This document shows, in pieces, positions 24,019 to 35,300 of a stretch of DNA of 64,000 nucleotides. A model generated the notes under the pieces. It had not been told where the DNA came from. It ran no database searches and was given only the letters and a program-made list of their open reading frames with translations. Position numbers and translations under genes: made by a program. This stretch comes from Clonostachys chloroleuca (lineage: Eukaryota; Ascomycota; Sordariomycetes; Hypocreales; Bionectriaceae). Location: NCBI GenBank assembly GCA_037952775.1, contig JBANAY010000003.1, positions 10,044,001-10,108,000 of the forward strand, written 5' to 3'. Each line of letters begins with the position of its first letter. Within the stretch, counting starts at the first letter, position 1.

Positions 24019-25098
24019 ATGGCCTTGGTCGATTATTCATCCTCCAGCTCAGCCTCAACCGAGTCACTTCACCAGCAACCTCCAGCCAAACGCCGAAAGG
24101 CAGGCGACTCAGAGGCCTCGACGCTTGGCCATCCCAGCTCACTCGTGGTGAAGGCCGACGGCCAGCATGGAACACCTACCAGCCGATCCGTGATGCCTCC
24201 CTTACCCTCGACATTCCACGACCTGTATGCTTCCACCGTGCGCCAGAGCGTGGTCGACGACCCAAGTCTGCATCATGGCCGGAAAAGGCAGACTCCGCAC
24301 ATTGTTGGGAACTGGCCATCCCATCTCTACATTGAATGTGCGTTGTCCCTATTTCACACATGACGTTCACTTGAGATCACAGACATACAGAACTAAGACG
24401 TTATTACCAGGGAATCTCACAAGTCCTGAATACGACATGCTCGTCAAACTAGTCCAGGACATTGAAGCAGAGCTCCAGGGCAAGGTCAAGCTTCACAACT
24501 TTCTCACGAGCGACCTCGGCTCCCCCTACCCCTGCACATCAGCCTGTCCCGTCCGCTGAGCCTCACGACGGCGAACAAGGACGACTTCCTGGAGAAGACG
24601 ACCAGCGCCATCCAGACCGGCGCCGTGGCGCCCTTTGCCGTGACTCCCCGCACCCTGGCCTGGTACAAGTCCCCAGACTCGGACCGCATCTTCCTCATCA
24701 TCCGGGTCGCGAGCAGCCGAGATCTGCTCGGCAAGGACGCGGCGGGCGCGCTGAACCCGGAGCTCGTGGCGCTGCTCAGGCGGTGCAACGGCGTGGCCTC
24801 CCAGTTCGGCCAGCCGCCGCTGTATAAGCACCACGAGGACGATGGCAGCAGCGGCGACGAGGCGGTGGGCGTGGCGTTCCACGTCTCCATCGGCTGGACG
24901 TTTGACGTCCCCGGGGAGGAGATGAGTCTACGAGCGATCAAGGTTCTGAAGCGGAGTGAGTACGCGGAGGTGCGCAAGTGGGAGATTGACGTGTCGGCGG
25001 TCAAGGCCAAGATTGGGAATTCTGTGCATCACATTCCATTGGGCAGGGCTGGCAAAGGCAGGATTGCTGGCCGCCCTGAAGCACCTGACTACTTCTGA
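24019..25098 (+). CDS. usb1: U6 snRNA phosphodiesterase Usb1, one apparent frameshift
   Basis: 2H-family 3'-5' exonuclease that trims the oligo(U) tail of U6 snRNA in the nucleus, stabilising the spliceosomal RNA. Exon 1 (24019-24337) starts MALVDYSSSSSASTESLHQQ and ends at the conserved VGNWPSHLYIE. The intron is 24338-24410, and the junction creates W in YIEWNLTSPEYDMLVKLVQD. Exon 2 then reaches LHNFLTSDLGSP. At the C-run 24522-24526 the frame changes, and the next residues, LHISLSRPLSLTTANKDDFL, carry the first catalytic HxS motif (HIS). The second is HVS in VAFHVSIGWTFDVPG near 24880. One extra C in the run would give DLGSPLPLHISLSRP, the family sequence. Both catalytic histidines survive, so an assembly error is more likely than decay. 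Confidence 0.88.
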
Positions 25099-27008
25099 GT
25101 CATTCGTATCAAGGGTACTTAGATCTTGTTTAGATGGAATTTAGTGAGTAAGGGATTAGAGCAGGATACGCTCATTGAGGCTTGGAAGTTTTTGCATCTT
25201 TCGAACCTGGGAGGAGTGACAAAGATACGCAACGCCAAATTGGATGGCTCATCGTACGTATAGTACCGGTAATGGTGAATAGAATAATGCTTCAATGGTA
25301 ACATGAATAAATAACTAATGTTTGTTATGTTCGGCATACTTATTAGGGCTTCGATATATCTTCGTCTTGACTCATTATTGTGGACAAGAAACATAAGGGT
25401 TTGAAGGATCCCCGGCGCGCTGTGGGTGAATCAATGTCTACTGCGTAACACATTTGGGCTCTACTGCTCATTGGTCCACATTGCGTCATCGAGAAAGCCA
25501 ACTGACAACAATCTACAGACAAACCGCGCATAGCCAGTCACAGTCTGCGTTTCTGTCATGGTAAAATGGGTGCGCATGAAAGACGTTGGTTTGTGCGTCT
25601 GGGCCTGGGGTGAACGGGCGGGGTGGCCGGGACCGGCCTGTCTAAGTGGGCTGCAAAAGGCATTGTACGAGCAAGCGAGCATGCTTTCGGTCAGTTGCAA
25701 AGAACTACTGGTCATACACAACGTGTCGTGTCCTCCGTCCGTGAGATAGCCAATGAAATGAGACTTATGGGCGCTACTCAAGTATGGTTGGTGATCTGGG
25801 GTATAGGAGGTACTTGTGTCTCACATCGATTCTTTTGAACTGAGCAAGAAGCTCGGAACCTCTAGAACCGTTGCGATCGAATCGAAGCTGCAGGGGACTT
25901 TCGAGAATTCAGGAGGTTGGTCTGTGGAGAGAGAAAGACGGTTGTCCCTGTTCACCGTTTAGAACTGCATGAGTTGACATGCGGTGCCCGGAAGAGGTCT
26001 CGTGATAGTCTTATCCAGCTGCTAGTATTAGTACCTGGCTAGACATGTATGTACTTCCATGTCTCTCATGGAGGACTAGCAGGCGGCGGGGACGAGATTA
26101 ACGTTCGATTTTGAGCTCTTTTCTGTTCGTCGGGGGCGCGGAGGCGGGAAAAAGCAATGAGCAACAGGTCATGATACCGGCGACTATCACTCCGCTTCGC
26201 ACTACTGATTCGTCGTCTCTTGTGCAAGAAAACGTGACGGTGGCTGGACGCAATATCCATGTCTGGAGGCCAAAGCGAACCCAGCGACAGGGTGCTGGGT
26301 GCCCCTCTACGAATGGCGGAGCATGGACACAATCAAGGACAAGACGAAGCTGGAGAGTTGCTTGTTCTCGGGCCTGGTAGTTACCTGCCTCTCTCACACA
26401 ATAGTGACGGAGAATAGCAAAACAATGAGAAGCGCCATCTCGTGGTGAGCAGTGATTGTGTGCACAAGCAGAACCAGTTACCTGTAAGGTCAGGCCAGGC
26501 AGTGGGCACCCTTGTCCACTCTTCCCACCTTTTTGCCGTGGGCTGGGCTGGGCGGACAGCGGCTGGGCTGCGCTCTAGCAAGCAGAACCTCAAAAACACC
26601 ATTCTGCCCCCTCTCTGCTCTTTCCTTCTCCCTCTCCCTCTCCCTCCTCACATCTGCTCTCCTCGCAATCTGTGCCTTCTGGGACTGTCCGTACAAACAC
26701 TCTGCCCTGGTGATTAAACCCCCTTGCATCGCTGTCTCATACACAGCCAAGCCTCTGCACTCTTCTGTGCCCGCACCCAAAGCCCCCCAAAGGTCCCCTA
26801 CACCACTAAGTAGCCCGCCTGTACTTGGGCAAGGCTGTAGCTTGCCCGAGTGGTCCCCTGGCCCAGTTCTTGGTGGTGCCCCGCCTCAACCTGCACGGCC
26901 CGTTTTCTGCCAAAACAACAAGAGCTTCACCCAACACCACCAAAGGCGCAACTTCTCCGGCGCACACCAATTGGCCTTGTCCTCACGCACAGCACACCTG
27001 CCGCCGCT
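25099..27008. other. 1.9-kb spacer, cks1 upstream region
   Basis: No gene recognised. A pyrimidine-rich tract (CTCCCT repeats, about 26608-26665) lies about 350-400 nt upstream of the cks1 start, as in many fungal promoters and leaders. Confidence 0.45.
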
Positions 27009-27620
27009 ATGGATATCGACATGAGCCGCCGGAACAAGTCGCCTCGTCCCCTATCTGACGGGGAGCGAAAGCGCTTGGATGAATTCATCGATTCGATCCA
27101 CTACTCCAACCGGTGAGTCTTTGTTTACGCCCCAACTTTGTCCCCTCGTGATGTTTTTTCTCGCCTATCCCTCTTCCCTCTTCACACCGGAAAACAAGCT
27201 GACCGTTCGAACGTTCGGGCAGATACAACGATAGTTTCTTTGAATACCGACATGTACAGCTCCCGAAGGCTATGCTCAAGGTCATTCCCAAAGACTATCA
27301 CGACGAGAACAAGGGAACCCTGAAGCTGTTATGGGAGGAAGAGTGGCGAGCACTGGGCATCACGCAGGTATGTTCGCCCACCAACTGGTCTCACGAGTGC
27401 GCCATGTGTGCGTCGCAACCTATTTCGTTGATTTGTTTCTAACTGAACGTGTAGAGCCTGGGATGGGAACACTACGAGGTTCACGAGCCGGAGCCTCACA
27501 TCCTCCTCTTCAAGTAAGCCTTCTTTCTTGATACAACTTTTGTGAGGTGATTCTCCGAGTCTAACAAATAACCCTCTCTTTTCCAGGCGCCCTATCAACT
27601 ACCAGCCCCCTACTCAGTGA
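27009..27620 (+). CDS. cks1: Cyclin-dependent kinase regulatory subunit Cks1/Suc1
   Basis: Small adaptor that binds Cdk1 and phosphorylated substrates, needed for cell-cycle progression. Four exons: 27009-27112, 27223-27367, 27455-27513 and 27587-27620, giving 113 residues with all phases matching. The protein reads [20 protein letters not shown], a helical lead-in ending [20 protein letters not shown], then [12 protein letters not shown]. The Cdk-binding and hinge regions are [20 protein letters not shown] and [16 protein letters not shown]. The [10 protein letters not shown] hinge motif is diagnostic. Exon 4 encodes only the last residues (...PINYQPPTQ). Donors are GTGAGT, GTATGT and GTAAGC. 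AATAAA at 28038-28043 is one candidate 3' signal. Confidence 0.97.
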
Positions 27621-29372
27621 GCCAAAATTCTGGCCTTTCCCTTGTTTTAATAACCCGCCAATCGATCCCTTCTTACGCCGCGACGGTCCCGCTACCTTTC
27701 CTTGACGATTTTACGGTCTGATACGCTTTGATGAAATAATTGGCCGGCACGACTATATTGTCGAAACTGCCTACTGGTTGGATTGGAAACAAAATACTTC
27801 TGTGACCCCTTTGGACTTGACTGATCTGGACAGTTGGGGGGGGGGGTGGGCGTGAAGGATTGATTTTGTCACATCAGGCAACCACGGGACGGCTGGCAGG
27901 CTTTTACTTATTTTGCAGTTCTACCACTCATGTGTTTACTTCTTCTCTTGTCTCCTTTCTTACCGTCTGCATCTCTCCCGCAAAGAACCCTCCATAGCCC
28001 TGCCTTGTTTTTCTTTTCTGGGATTCTCAAGCCTTCTAATAAAACTGTTGTGTCATGCATCGCAGTTGGATGCTGGGTTTATTTCATGGAAATCTTGTTT
28101 GGAGTTGGTAGACGAGGACTAGACTCATCTAAATAAATTGAGAAAGTTTAGTATGCTGGAAGCTACCCTCTTCGGGTGATCATGACCATGCTGCCCATCC
28201 GTGAATGCAGTTCGATGATTTTCCGTCACGAGTCAAGCTTATCGGTCCTTATCAGAAAGCCCCAACTAAACCGCCACTACTGTTTTTTTTTCTCCGTTGA
28301 AAGAGCCCACACTAGCCAGTTCGCAGTCGGAAGTGCCCCGCCACCCACGTACAAGACAGACAAGTATGAACACCTACTGCATCGTATTATCGCCTTGACT
28401 AACGCTCAATTACGTACTTGGCTAGCAGGCAGAGAGGGTACAAGCGTGGCCAAACTGTCCTGGAGACGAGTCATTGGAGGACGGAGTCATCGGAACAGGG
28501 ATGCATTCTACTGAGGACAGCCACTTACAGCGTCAACCCGCTGTATCCGTAGACTTGGGCGTCACGACAAGAGGCCCCAGTGACCTCCGTAGCTGGAGGA
28601 TGCATTAGCAAGGCGCGGTTCAAGCCAGTGACATAGGTATGACAAGAGGACCTCTCAATATAGACGGTGTAGGGAACACAAGAACGCGCGATCTATACAT
28701 TCCTAATGGAGCATGTGCGCTCCAGCCGCAAAAAGAGGCGGCAAGGGGCTGGGCGATCATGGAGCGAGAATGGATGAAGTAGGTGGTACCATGTACGGAT
28801 ACGCATGACCATTTGTTAGGACACAGGTACTTCTAATCTGTCTCGCTCGGCAGTGCACCTAGCCCGGCCGGCTTTTGCTGACTTGTTATGTAGGTAGCCA
28901 ACAAGGTAGCTTAGGAGAGATTCCAATTACCAATCCAAGGGTCGGAGGTGTAGAGCTACATCAGGCCACATTGGCCCAAAAGGGTATCATGGAATTGAAC
29001 ATCGTCCGCCCTGGCCCGTCACATCTGGTGTTGGGGAATCCGCCAGCGTGTCTTCTTTGTTTCACGGTTTGTTAAAAATTGGCCGGGCCTGTCCAGGACA
29101 ACTGCAACTTCATTCGCTTCATTCCTCGTTCCCCGAGTCTCTGTTTGCTAGAGGCCTTCTCCTTCGTTTTACCACCACGTTCTGCAGGAGCAGACAGGGA
29201 CCAAGTCTGTGCACTTTGCGCTTGCACCAGACAGTACCTGGAGCTTATTTATAGTGCATTTCCGGAAGTACCTCCACCGCATCGTTACTTACACGTGGGC
29301 TACATCTTGTCCTCCAACAGCCAGGCTGAAATTTCTCGGTTTCAACCTGGAAACAAATCACCAGTATTCACC
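27621..29372. other. 1.75-kb spacer
   Basis: 3' flank of cks1 and upstream region of ero1. A G-run of about ten lies near 27836-27846. No conserved frame seen. Confidence 0.45.
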
Positions 29373-31401
29373 ATGAAGTCGGCAAGCAGGTTATTCTACT
29401 TGTCACTGTTTGCCCTTTGGGCGCCTGCTGCCATATGCTCTGAGCAGGAAGATTGTGCGGTAAGCAGTAACTCGCGCCGGAGGGCCCAGAGAAGCGCTCG
29501 CTTCTAACTTTGTTTCTACAGATTTCTCCCAAAGCCATTGTCCAAGATGCATGTGCATCCTACGCTACTCTCGACCGCCTGAATGCGCAGGTCAAGCCAG
29601 CCCTCGACGACCTGACCCAAACCACCGACTTCTTCTCCCACTACCGACTCAATCTCTTCAACAAGGCGTGTCCCTTCTGGAACGATGAGGGTGGCATGTG
29701 CGCCAACATTGGCTGCGCCGTCGAGACGCTCGATAACGAGGAGGATATCCCCGAGGTCTGGAGGGCCGCGGAGCTGGGGAAGCTGGAAGGCCCCAGAGCG
29801 AAGCACTTGGGCCAGAGCGCCAGAAAGAGGCACCCCGAGAAGCCTCTCTTAGGAGAGCTGGGTGGAGGTGTCAGCGAGGGCTGCGTGTTCGAATACGACG
29901 ATGAATGCGACGAGCGAGATTACTGTGTTCCCGAAGACGAGAGCGCCGGCTCCAAGGGCGACTATGTCAGTCTCCTCCGAAACCCAGAACGATTCACCGG
30001 CTACGGTGGCATGGGATCCAGGCAGGTCTGGGATGCCATCTACCGCGAGAACTGCTTCCAGCGCAGCTCCTTCCCCCACACCGCCGACCTGGGCTCTTCC
30101 TCGCCGAAGAACCTCGCGCAGCAGGACTTTAAGCAAGTCCTGGACGCGGCTGCTCGACAGCTGTCAAACGACAAGCTCGAAGTTCCCAGTGGCGATGTTG
30201 AGACCAACGACGAGTGTCTAGAGAAGCGTGTGTTCTACCGCGTCGTGTCCGGAATGCACGCCAGTATCAGCACCCATCTGTGCTGGGACTTCCTGAACCA
30301 GACAACTGGCGAGTGGCACCCCAATCTGTCATGCTACGCCGCCCGTCTTCACCCATTCCCAGACCGCATCAGCAACCTCTACTTCAACTACGCTCTTCTT
30401 ACACGCGCAGTCGCCAAGCTTGGCCCTTACCTCAAGGACTACACCTTCTGCACTGGCGACGAGGTTGAAGACATTGCGACCCGCAACAAGGTCCTCGAGG
30501 TCACCGACCGCGCCGCCACCGTCCCCCAGATCTTCGACGAAGGCCTCATGTTTGTTAACGGCGAGGGGCCGTCGCTGAAGGAGGATTTCCGCAACCGGTT
30601 CCGCAACGTCAGCCGTATTATGGATTGTGTTGGCTGCGACAAGTGCCGGCTCTGGGGCAAGATCCAGACCTCAGGCTACGGGACGGCCCTCAAGGTCCTG
30701 TTCGAGTTCGACAACGCCGAGGACCTCCCCGTGCTGAAGCGCACCGAGCTCGTCGCGTTGTTCAACACCCATGCTCGGCTGAGCTCTTCTCTGAACGCCC
30801 TCGCCAAGTTCCGCGACATGTTACAGGCGAGCAAGAAGGAGCAGGAATCTGAAGAGACTAAGAAGGAACCTGAGCCTGAACCTGAGGAGAGCAAAAAGGA
30901 GCCAGAACCCGAGGAAAGCAAAAAGCAACCTGTACCTGAGGAAAGCAGAAAGGAGCCTGAACCTTCCCCTGAGGAAAGTAAAAAGGAGCCGGAATCTAAG
31001 GAGTCAGTGGCAGCCACTCCTAATGAAATGAAGGAGGAGAAGACTATGGGTAGCGAGTCCACACCTCCGGAAAAGAAACATCAGAAAGAGCCCTTCCGGC
31101 CTCAGACCATCACAGAACAATTCAAGCACGAGTTTGGATTGGTCTGGGACGCGGTCGCACTGATCACAGGAAGCTGGTACAGAGCGCCTGCGGCATTGTG
31201 AGTTATCCCCCCATTCTCTTGCCCATCTTTGGGAATGCCTTTTCCTTCTGGCATTGCCTCGAAATGAAGCTAACTAATAACCACAGCTTTCATATCTTCT
31301 CCTCCGAAACCAATAGGTTCGTCCGATTTTGGATCGGACTCCCTGTACCCGATCGGGATTGGTCATTCGAATGGCCCAGTCTCCAGCGAGATGAGCTATA
31401 G
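29373..31401 (+). CDS. ero1: ER oxidoreductin Ero1 with C-terminal RDEL
   Basis: FAD-dependent thiol oxidase of the ER lumen that reoxidises protein disulfide isomerase during disulfide formation. Exon 1 (29373-29459) encodes a signal peptide (MKSASRLFYLSLFALWAPAA...). The intron is 29460-29521. Exon 2 (29522-31197) carries the shuttle-cysteine region CPFWNDEGGMCANIGCAVE, FTGYGGMGSRQVWDAIYREN, HLCWDFLN and the active-site CxxCxxC (DCVGCDKCRLWGK, about residue 397). About 75 residues of Glu/Lys/Pro repeats (30837-31070) follow, built of EESKKEPEPE-like units. Two acceptors 30 nt apart (after 31286 or 31316) both keep the frame, giving 625 or 615 residues. The tail reads FVRFWIGLPVPDRDW...PSLQRDEL, ending in an ER-retrieval tetrapeptide. 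Confidence 0.93.
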
Positions 31402-32337
31402 GCTTCGAAAGAGCGAGAGTTTTTTACTGCATTATAGATAATTCTTGCGTAGGGCAAGTCATAAGCGGACGGGAAATAGCATTTCATACAGGCGTTATTC
31501 TAGGGATCATCCCTCTTGGTTTATTATTTTTCTTTCCTTCCTTTCTCTTCCCCTATAGAGCATGGGCATATGGAATTGTATTATTTTGTCAATACAGACG
31601 ACACCAAGAAATTGATATCATTTTGAGTCTACTGCGCATTCAGGGGTCCAGGGCTTGATTAACATGACTGAAACATGAACCGTTGATCACGCAAGTTGGG
31701 GCTTAGAGGGCCGATTTGATGTCTAGGATAGTGGGAGGTTTGACCCAGACAGTGTGAAAGTTCAGGGACGTCTTCTGACGTCAGATGATGCATAGGGCAA
31801 GTATGGAATTGGGGCCCTGCATGAACTACGGCGGTTCGCGGTGCAAGCATTTGGACGAAAGGCTGCATTCTTGGGCCGTGCACGAGTGATGGAGATGTTT
31901 GAGGCGATAGGGCTGCTACTGCCATGCACAGTGAGTCAACAGAATGGCAACCATTATCGAAAAGAGCAACCGATCAAGAAAACCCAGGGTTGCATGCCGA
32001 AGCTGGTAGCATCAATAGCAGCGGTGTTACGCATACACACGTGACTGCGCAGCACAAAGCTGAATGATGCTGCTGGTGGGCATCTGTGGGGGTGTGCTGG
32101 GGGGTTGTGGTGGTGGGGGTCAATGCCTCCAGCTCCAGGCTCCAGCTCCAGGCTCCCGCTGCTCCTCCTACAGTGGGCCAGCGATTAGGCCAGCCAAGGG
32201 AGCCTCTACCTTATGTAGCTACCAGAGCTCAGTCGAGATCCATCCCACCTTCACCAAGACTCCTCCCCAGCATCCGGTCCATGGCCATCTGAGCTCGCCC
32301 CAAATGGCGCCCTGGGCCCTGCCGTCTCCCGGAAACA
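31402..32337. promoter_or_regulatory. Spacer with a G-rich tract upstream of rtc1
   Basis: A run at about 32082-32123 has at least four tracts of three or more G (GGG, GGGGG, GGGGGG, GGGGG) within about 40 nt, followed by CTCCAG repeats (32128-32156). It lies about 215-255 nt before the rtc1 start. The rest has no gene signal. Confidence 0.45.
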
Positions 32338-35300
32338 ATGTATAACCGCGACTCCAAGATCATGCGCAAGCTGCTTGGCAAGTCGGCGCCTGACACCTCG
32401 TCCGGCGAGCACTCCTCCCTCGTTGGCAACCACAGCTCCTCCATCCCCGCGACCTTCCGCCCCTCCAAGTCGCAGGACTCGGTCTACGTCGCCGGAGTCC
32501 CCATCTCGTGCCTCGACGTCTCGCCCGACCGGCGCGCCGTCGCCCTCGGCGGGCCTCACATCCTCAAGACCATCGTCCACGAGGACCACCCGACCAACTT
32601 CGGCTTCCGCTTCGGCGACGGCGTCGACCTGCGCGCCGCCATCACCGCGCAGCCCGCCACGGGCGTCAAGGCCAACGTGACGCCCGACCAGCTCAACATC
32701 CGCGACGTCAAGTGGCACGGGAGCTCCACCATCTTCACGGCGTGCGCCAACGGGCGCATCTTCGCCTACGATGTGGCGCGCATCGGTGCCGGTGGCTCCT
32801 CGGAGCCGCTCGAGTACATCCACATGCAGGAGGACTCGCGCCAGGTCAACACCTTGGATGTGAACCCTCACTTGAACAGCTGGCTGCTGTCGGGCAGTCA
32901 GGACGGCCTGGCGCGGGTCTTTGATACCGCCAATGCGATCCACACGCGGTCTGGTGTCTTGACATTTCGCCAGCGGTTTGCGGCTCTACGCTGTATCGAT
33001 TCTATCAGGCAGGTCAAGTGGTCGCCGAGGGTCGGACATGAGATGGCCTGTTGCACTGATAGTGGTGTGGTGATCAAGTGGGATGTGAGGTCGCCATCAC
33101 GGCCACTACTGAGGATCAACGCCCACGAGAAGGCTTGCACGGGTATCTCGTGGCACCCAGACGGCATTCACCTAATCACCTCTGGCTCGGACTGCAAGCT
33201 GCACGTGTGGGACATGGGGAGTACCGCCGACCGAAGGCAGAAGCCGAAATGGACAATTTCCACGCCGGCTCCTGTGTCCGCCGTGGCATGGAGACCCGGA
33301 TTATGGTCAGCTACAGCGCGGAGCAGGAGAGCAGCCCAGGTTGCAGTCACCTATGACGAGAACAGCACACGACGATACGGTACGTCTGTGGTTCATATCT
33401 GGGACCTCGCCCGGCCGACGCTGCCGTATAAAGAGATTGAGCGCTTTGACAGCTCGCCGGCCGCACTGGCCTGGCAGGATCAGGATATGCTCTGGACGGT
33501 TGGTCAGGATGGGTTATTCAACCAATGTGACGTCGCACACGCGCCCCGGACCTTGGACCGCCGGCCTACTTCTGCCATGGCGTTTTCTTCCAAGGGGGAT
33601 GTTCTGATGTTTCTGGACGAGCGCGCTCAGCAGCACCGGCCCCGACGGTCATCAGTGCTGAATGCTTCTGATGTGATACCACGTAGCTCGTTCGACTCGA
33701 GCCCCCGAATGCCAATGCTAAGTGTGAGTCGAAGCGACTCTGAGGAGGATGTTCTAGGAAGCTTCATCAGCCCACGGCGGGGAGCACGGAAGAGACGGTC
33801 GATAGCTAGAACCACGAACTCGCTGAGCACGACGCCACCGTCAAGTATGGAGGACACGAAACTTGTCCTCGGACTCGAGCAGGCAATCAAGACTACGGGC
33901 ACTTTCAAGTCTCAACAGGCCATGGCCTCTGGCCATCTACCAGCGGCCAAAACGGCCTCGAGTTACCAATATCTCGCCAGTATATATCTTGAGACGCTGA
34001 TCAAAGAGCTTCCTTACAAGGAGGATGGCAAGCCCATGGTTGATAGAGTGGCCAATATTATGGAGAGGTATGCTGAAGCTGCCGAGGCTGCCAGTCTGTT
34101 CAGACTTGCGCAGACATGGAGAGTTCTTGCTTTTGCCGTGTCTCTGCTTCTCAAGCGCCGGGCACAGTACCATATGGAACTCCGACTCTCACAATTTCAG
34201 AAGTTGAAGCTGGAGGTCCACAGGGTGTCAAAAGGAAGGAGGTCTGGTGACGCGACGCCCAGGCGCCCATCAGCCGTGACCAATGGGGGTGCTGATAGCC
34301 GCTTGCTGGGACGCTCTCTCCTCTCGGATGAGATTCAGGAGAGCACATCCAATGTCCCGACACCCATAGCAAGGCCAGTCGACCACCAAGGGCCGAATAG
34401 CAATGGCCAAAACTTCCAGTACGGAAAGCGACTGACTCCCATCGTCGAGCCAGATTCGTTCACTATTGGCCCAGCCGCACATGAAGAATACATGCGCCGC
34501 TCTAGCACCCCACGACGACGACTAGATTCTGTCCCCATATCTTTGACGAGCGAAGAAAGCGAGGTTTCACACACAGAGGGGTATGATTTCTATGATACGG
34601 AGGCGTTGTCACATGCAATTGATGTTCCTTCACCCAAGACGAGCCAGGATTGGATTGCCCGAAAAGAAAAGGAGCAATCCAGGCCGACTTCCAAGATTTC
34701 GAGACAAAACTCGGATGAGAGCTATCGGCAGCTGTTTTCGATATCCGAAACAGGCCAGCTCTCCAGGCGAAGCTCGGGGCCCGCCGGTGGGCTTACGAAA
34801 TCCAATCTATCACACTCAGAGTCTATAAAAACCAAAACTAGCGATGGAAGCAGCGTTGAGTATGGTAGCCGAATCCGAGGCGATCATCTGCGTCGAGATT
34901 CTCCCGAAAAGGACCAGCCACGAAAGCAATACAAGACTGACTCGCCAGAGGAAGTCTTTATGATATCTCAGACAACAGTCGCGACTGATGACGACACGTA
35001 CCCATCGCAGACATCTCTCCCCTCACAGGATTCAGAGAATTATAGTCAGTCGGTGGATGGTGATATTAAATTCCCCTCACCTAGACCTGAAGCTCCTAAC
35101 CCAGCTCTTTCGAGGAGGCCGTCTTGGGACTACCAATATGACCCTCGATCACATATTCTTGAAAGCGACTACATCCCCTGGGACGACGATCCGCCATATC
35201 CTCATCCCCTGCTTGCATCTACCTCAAAGCCGTCGTCCTCAGTGCCTGCTCTGGACCCGTATGCCCTCATAACCCGAGCCCTCAATTTCGAATCCAAGTC

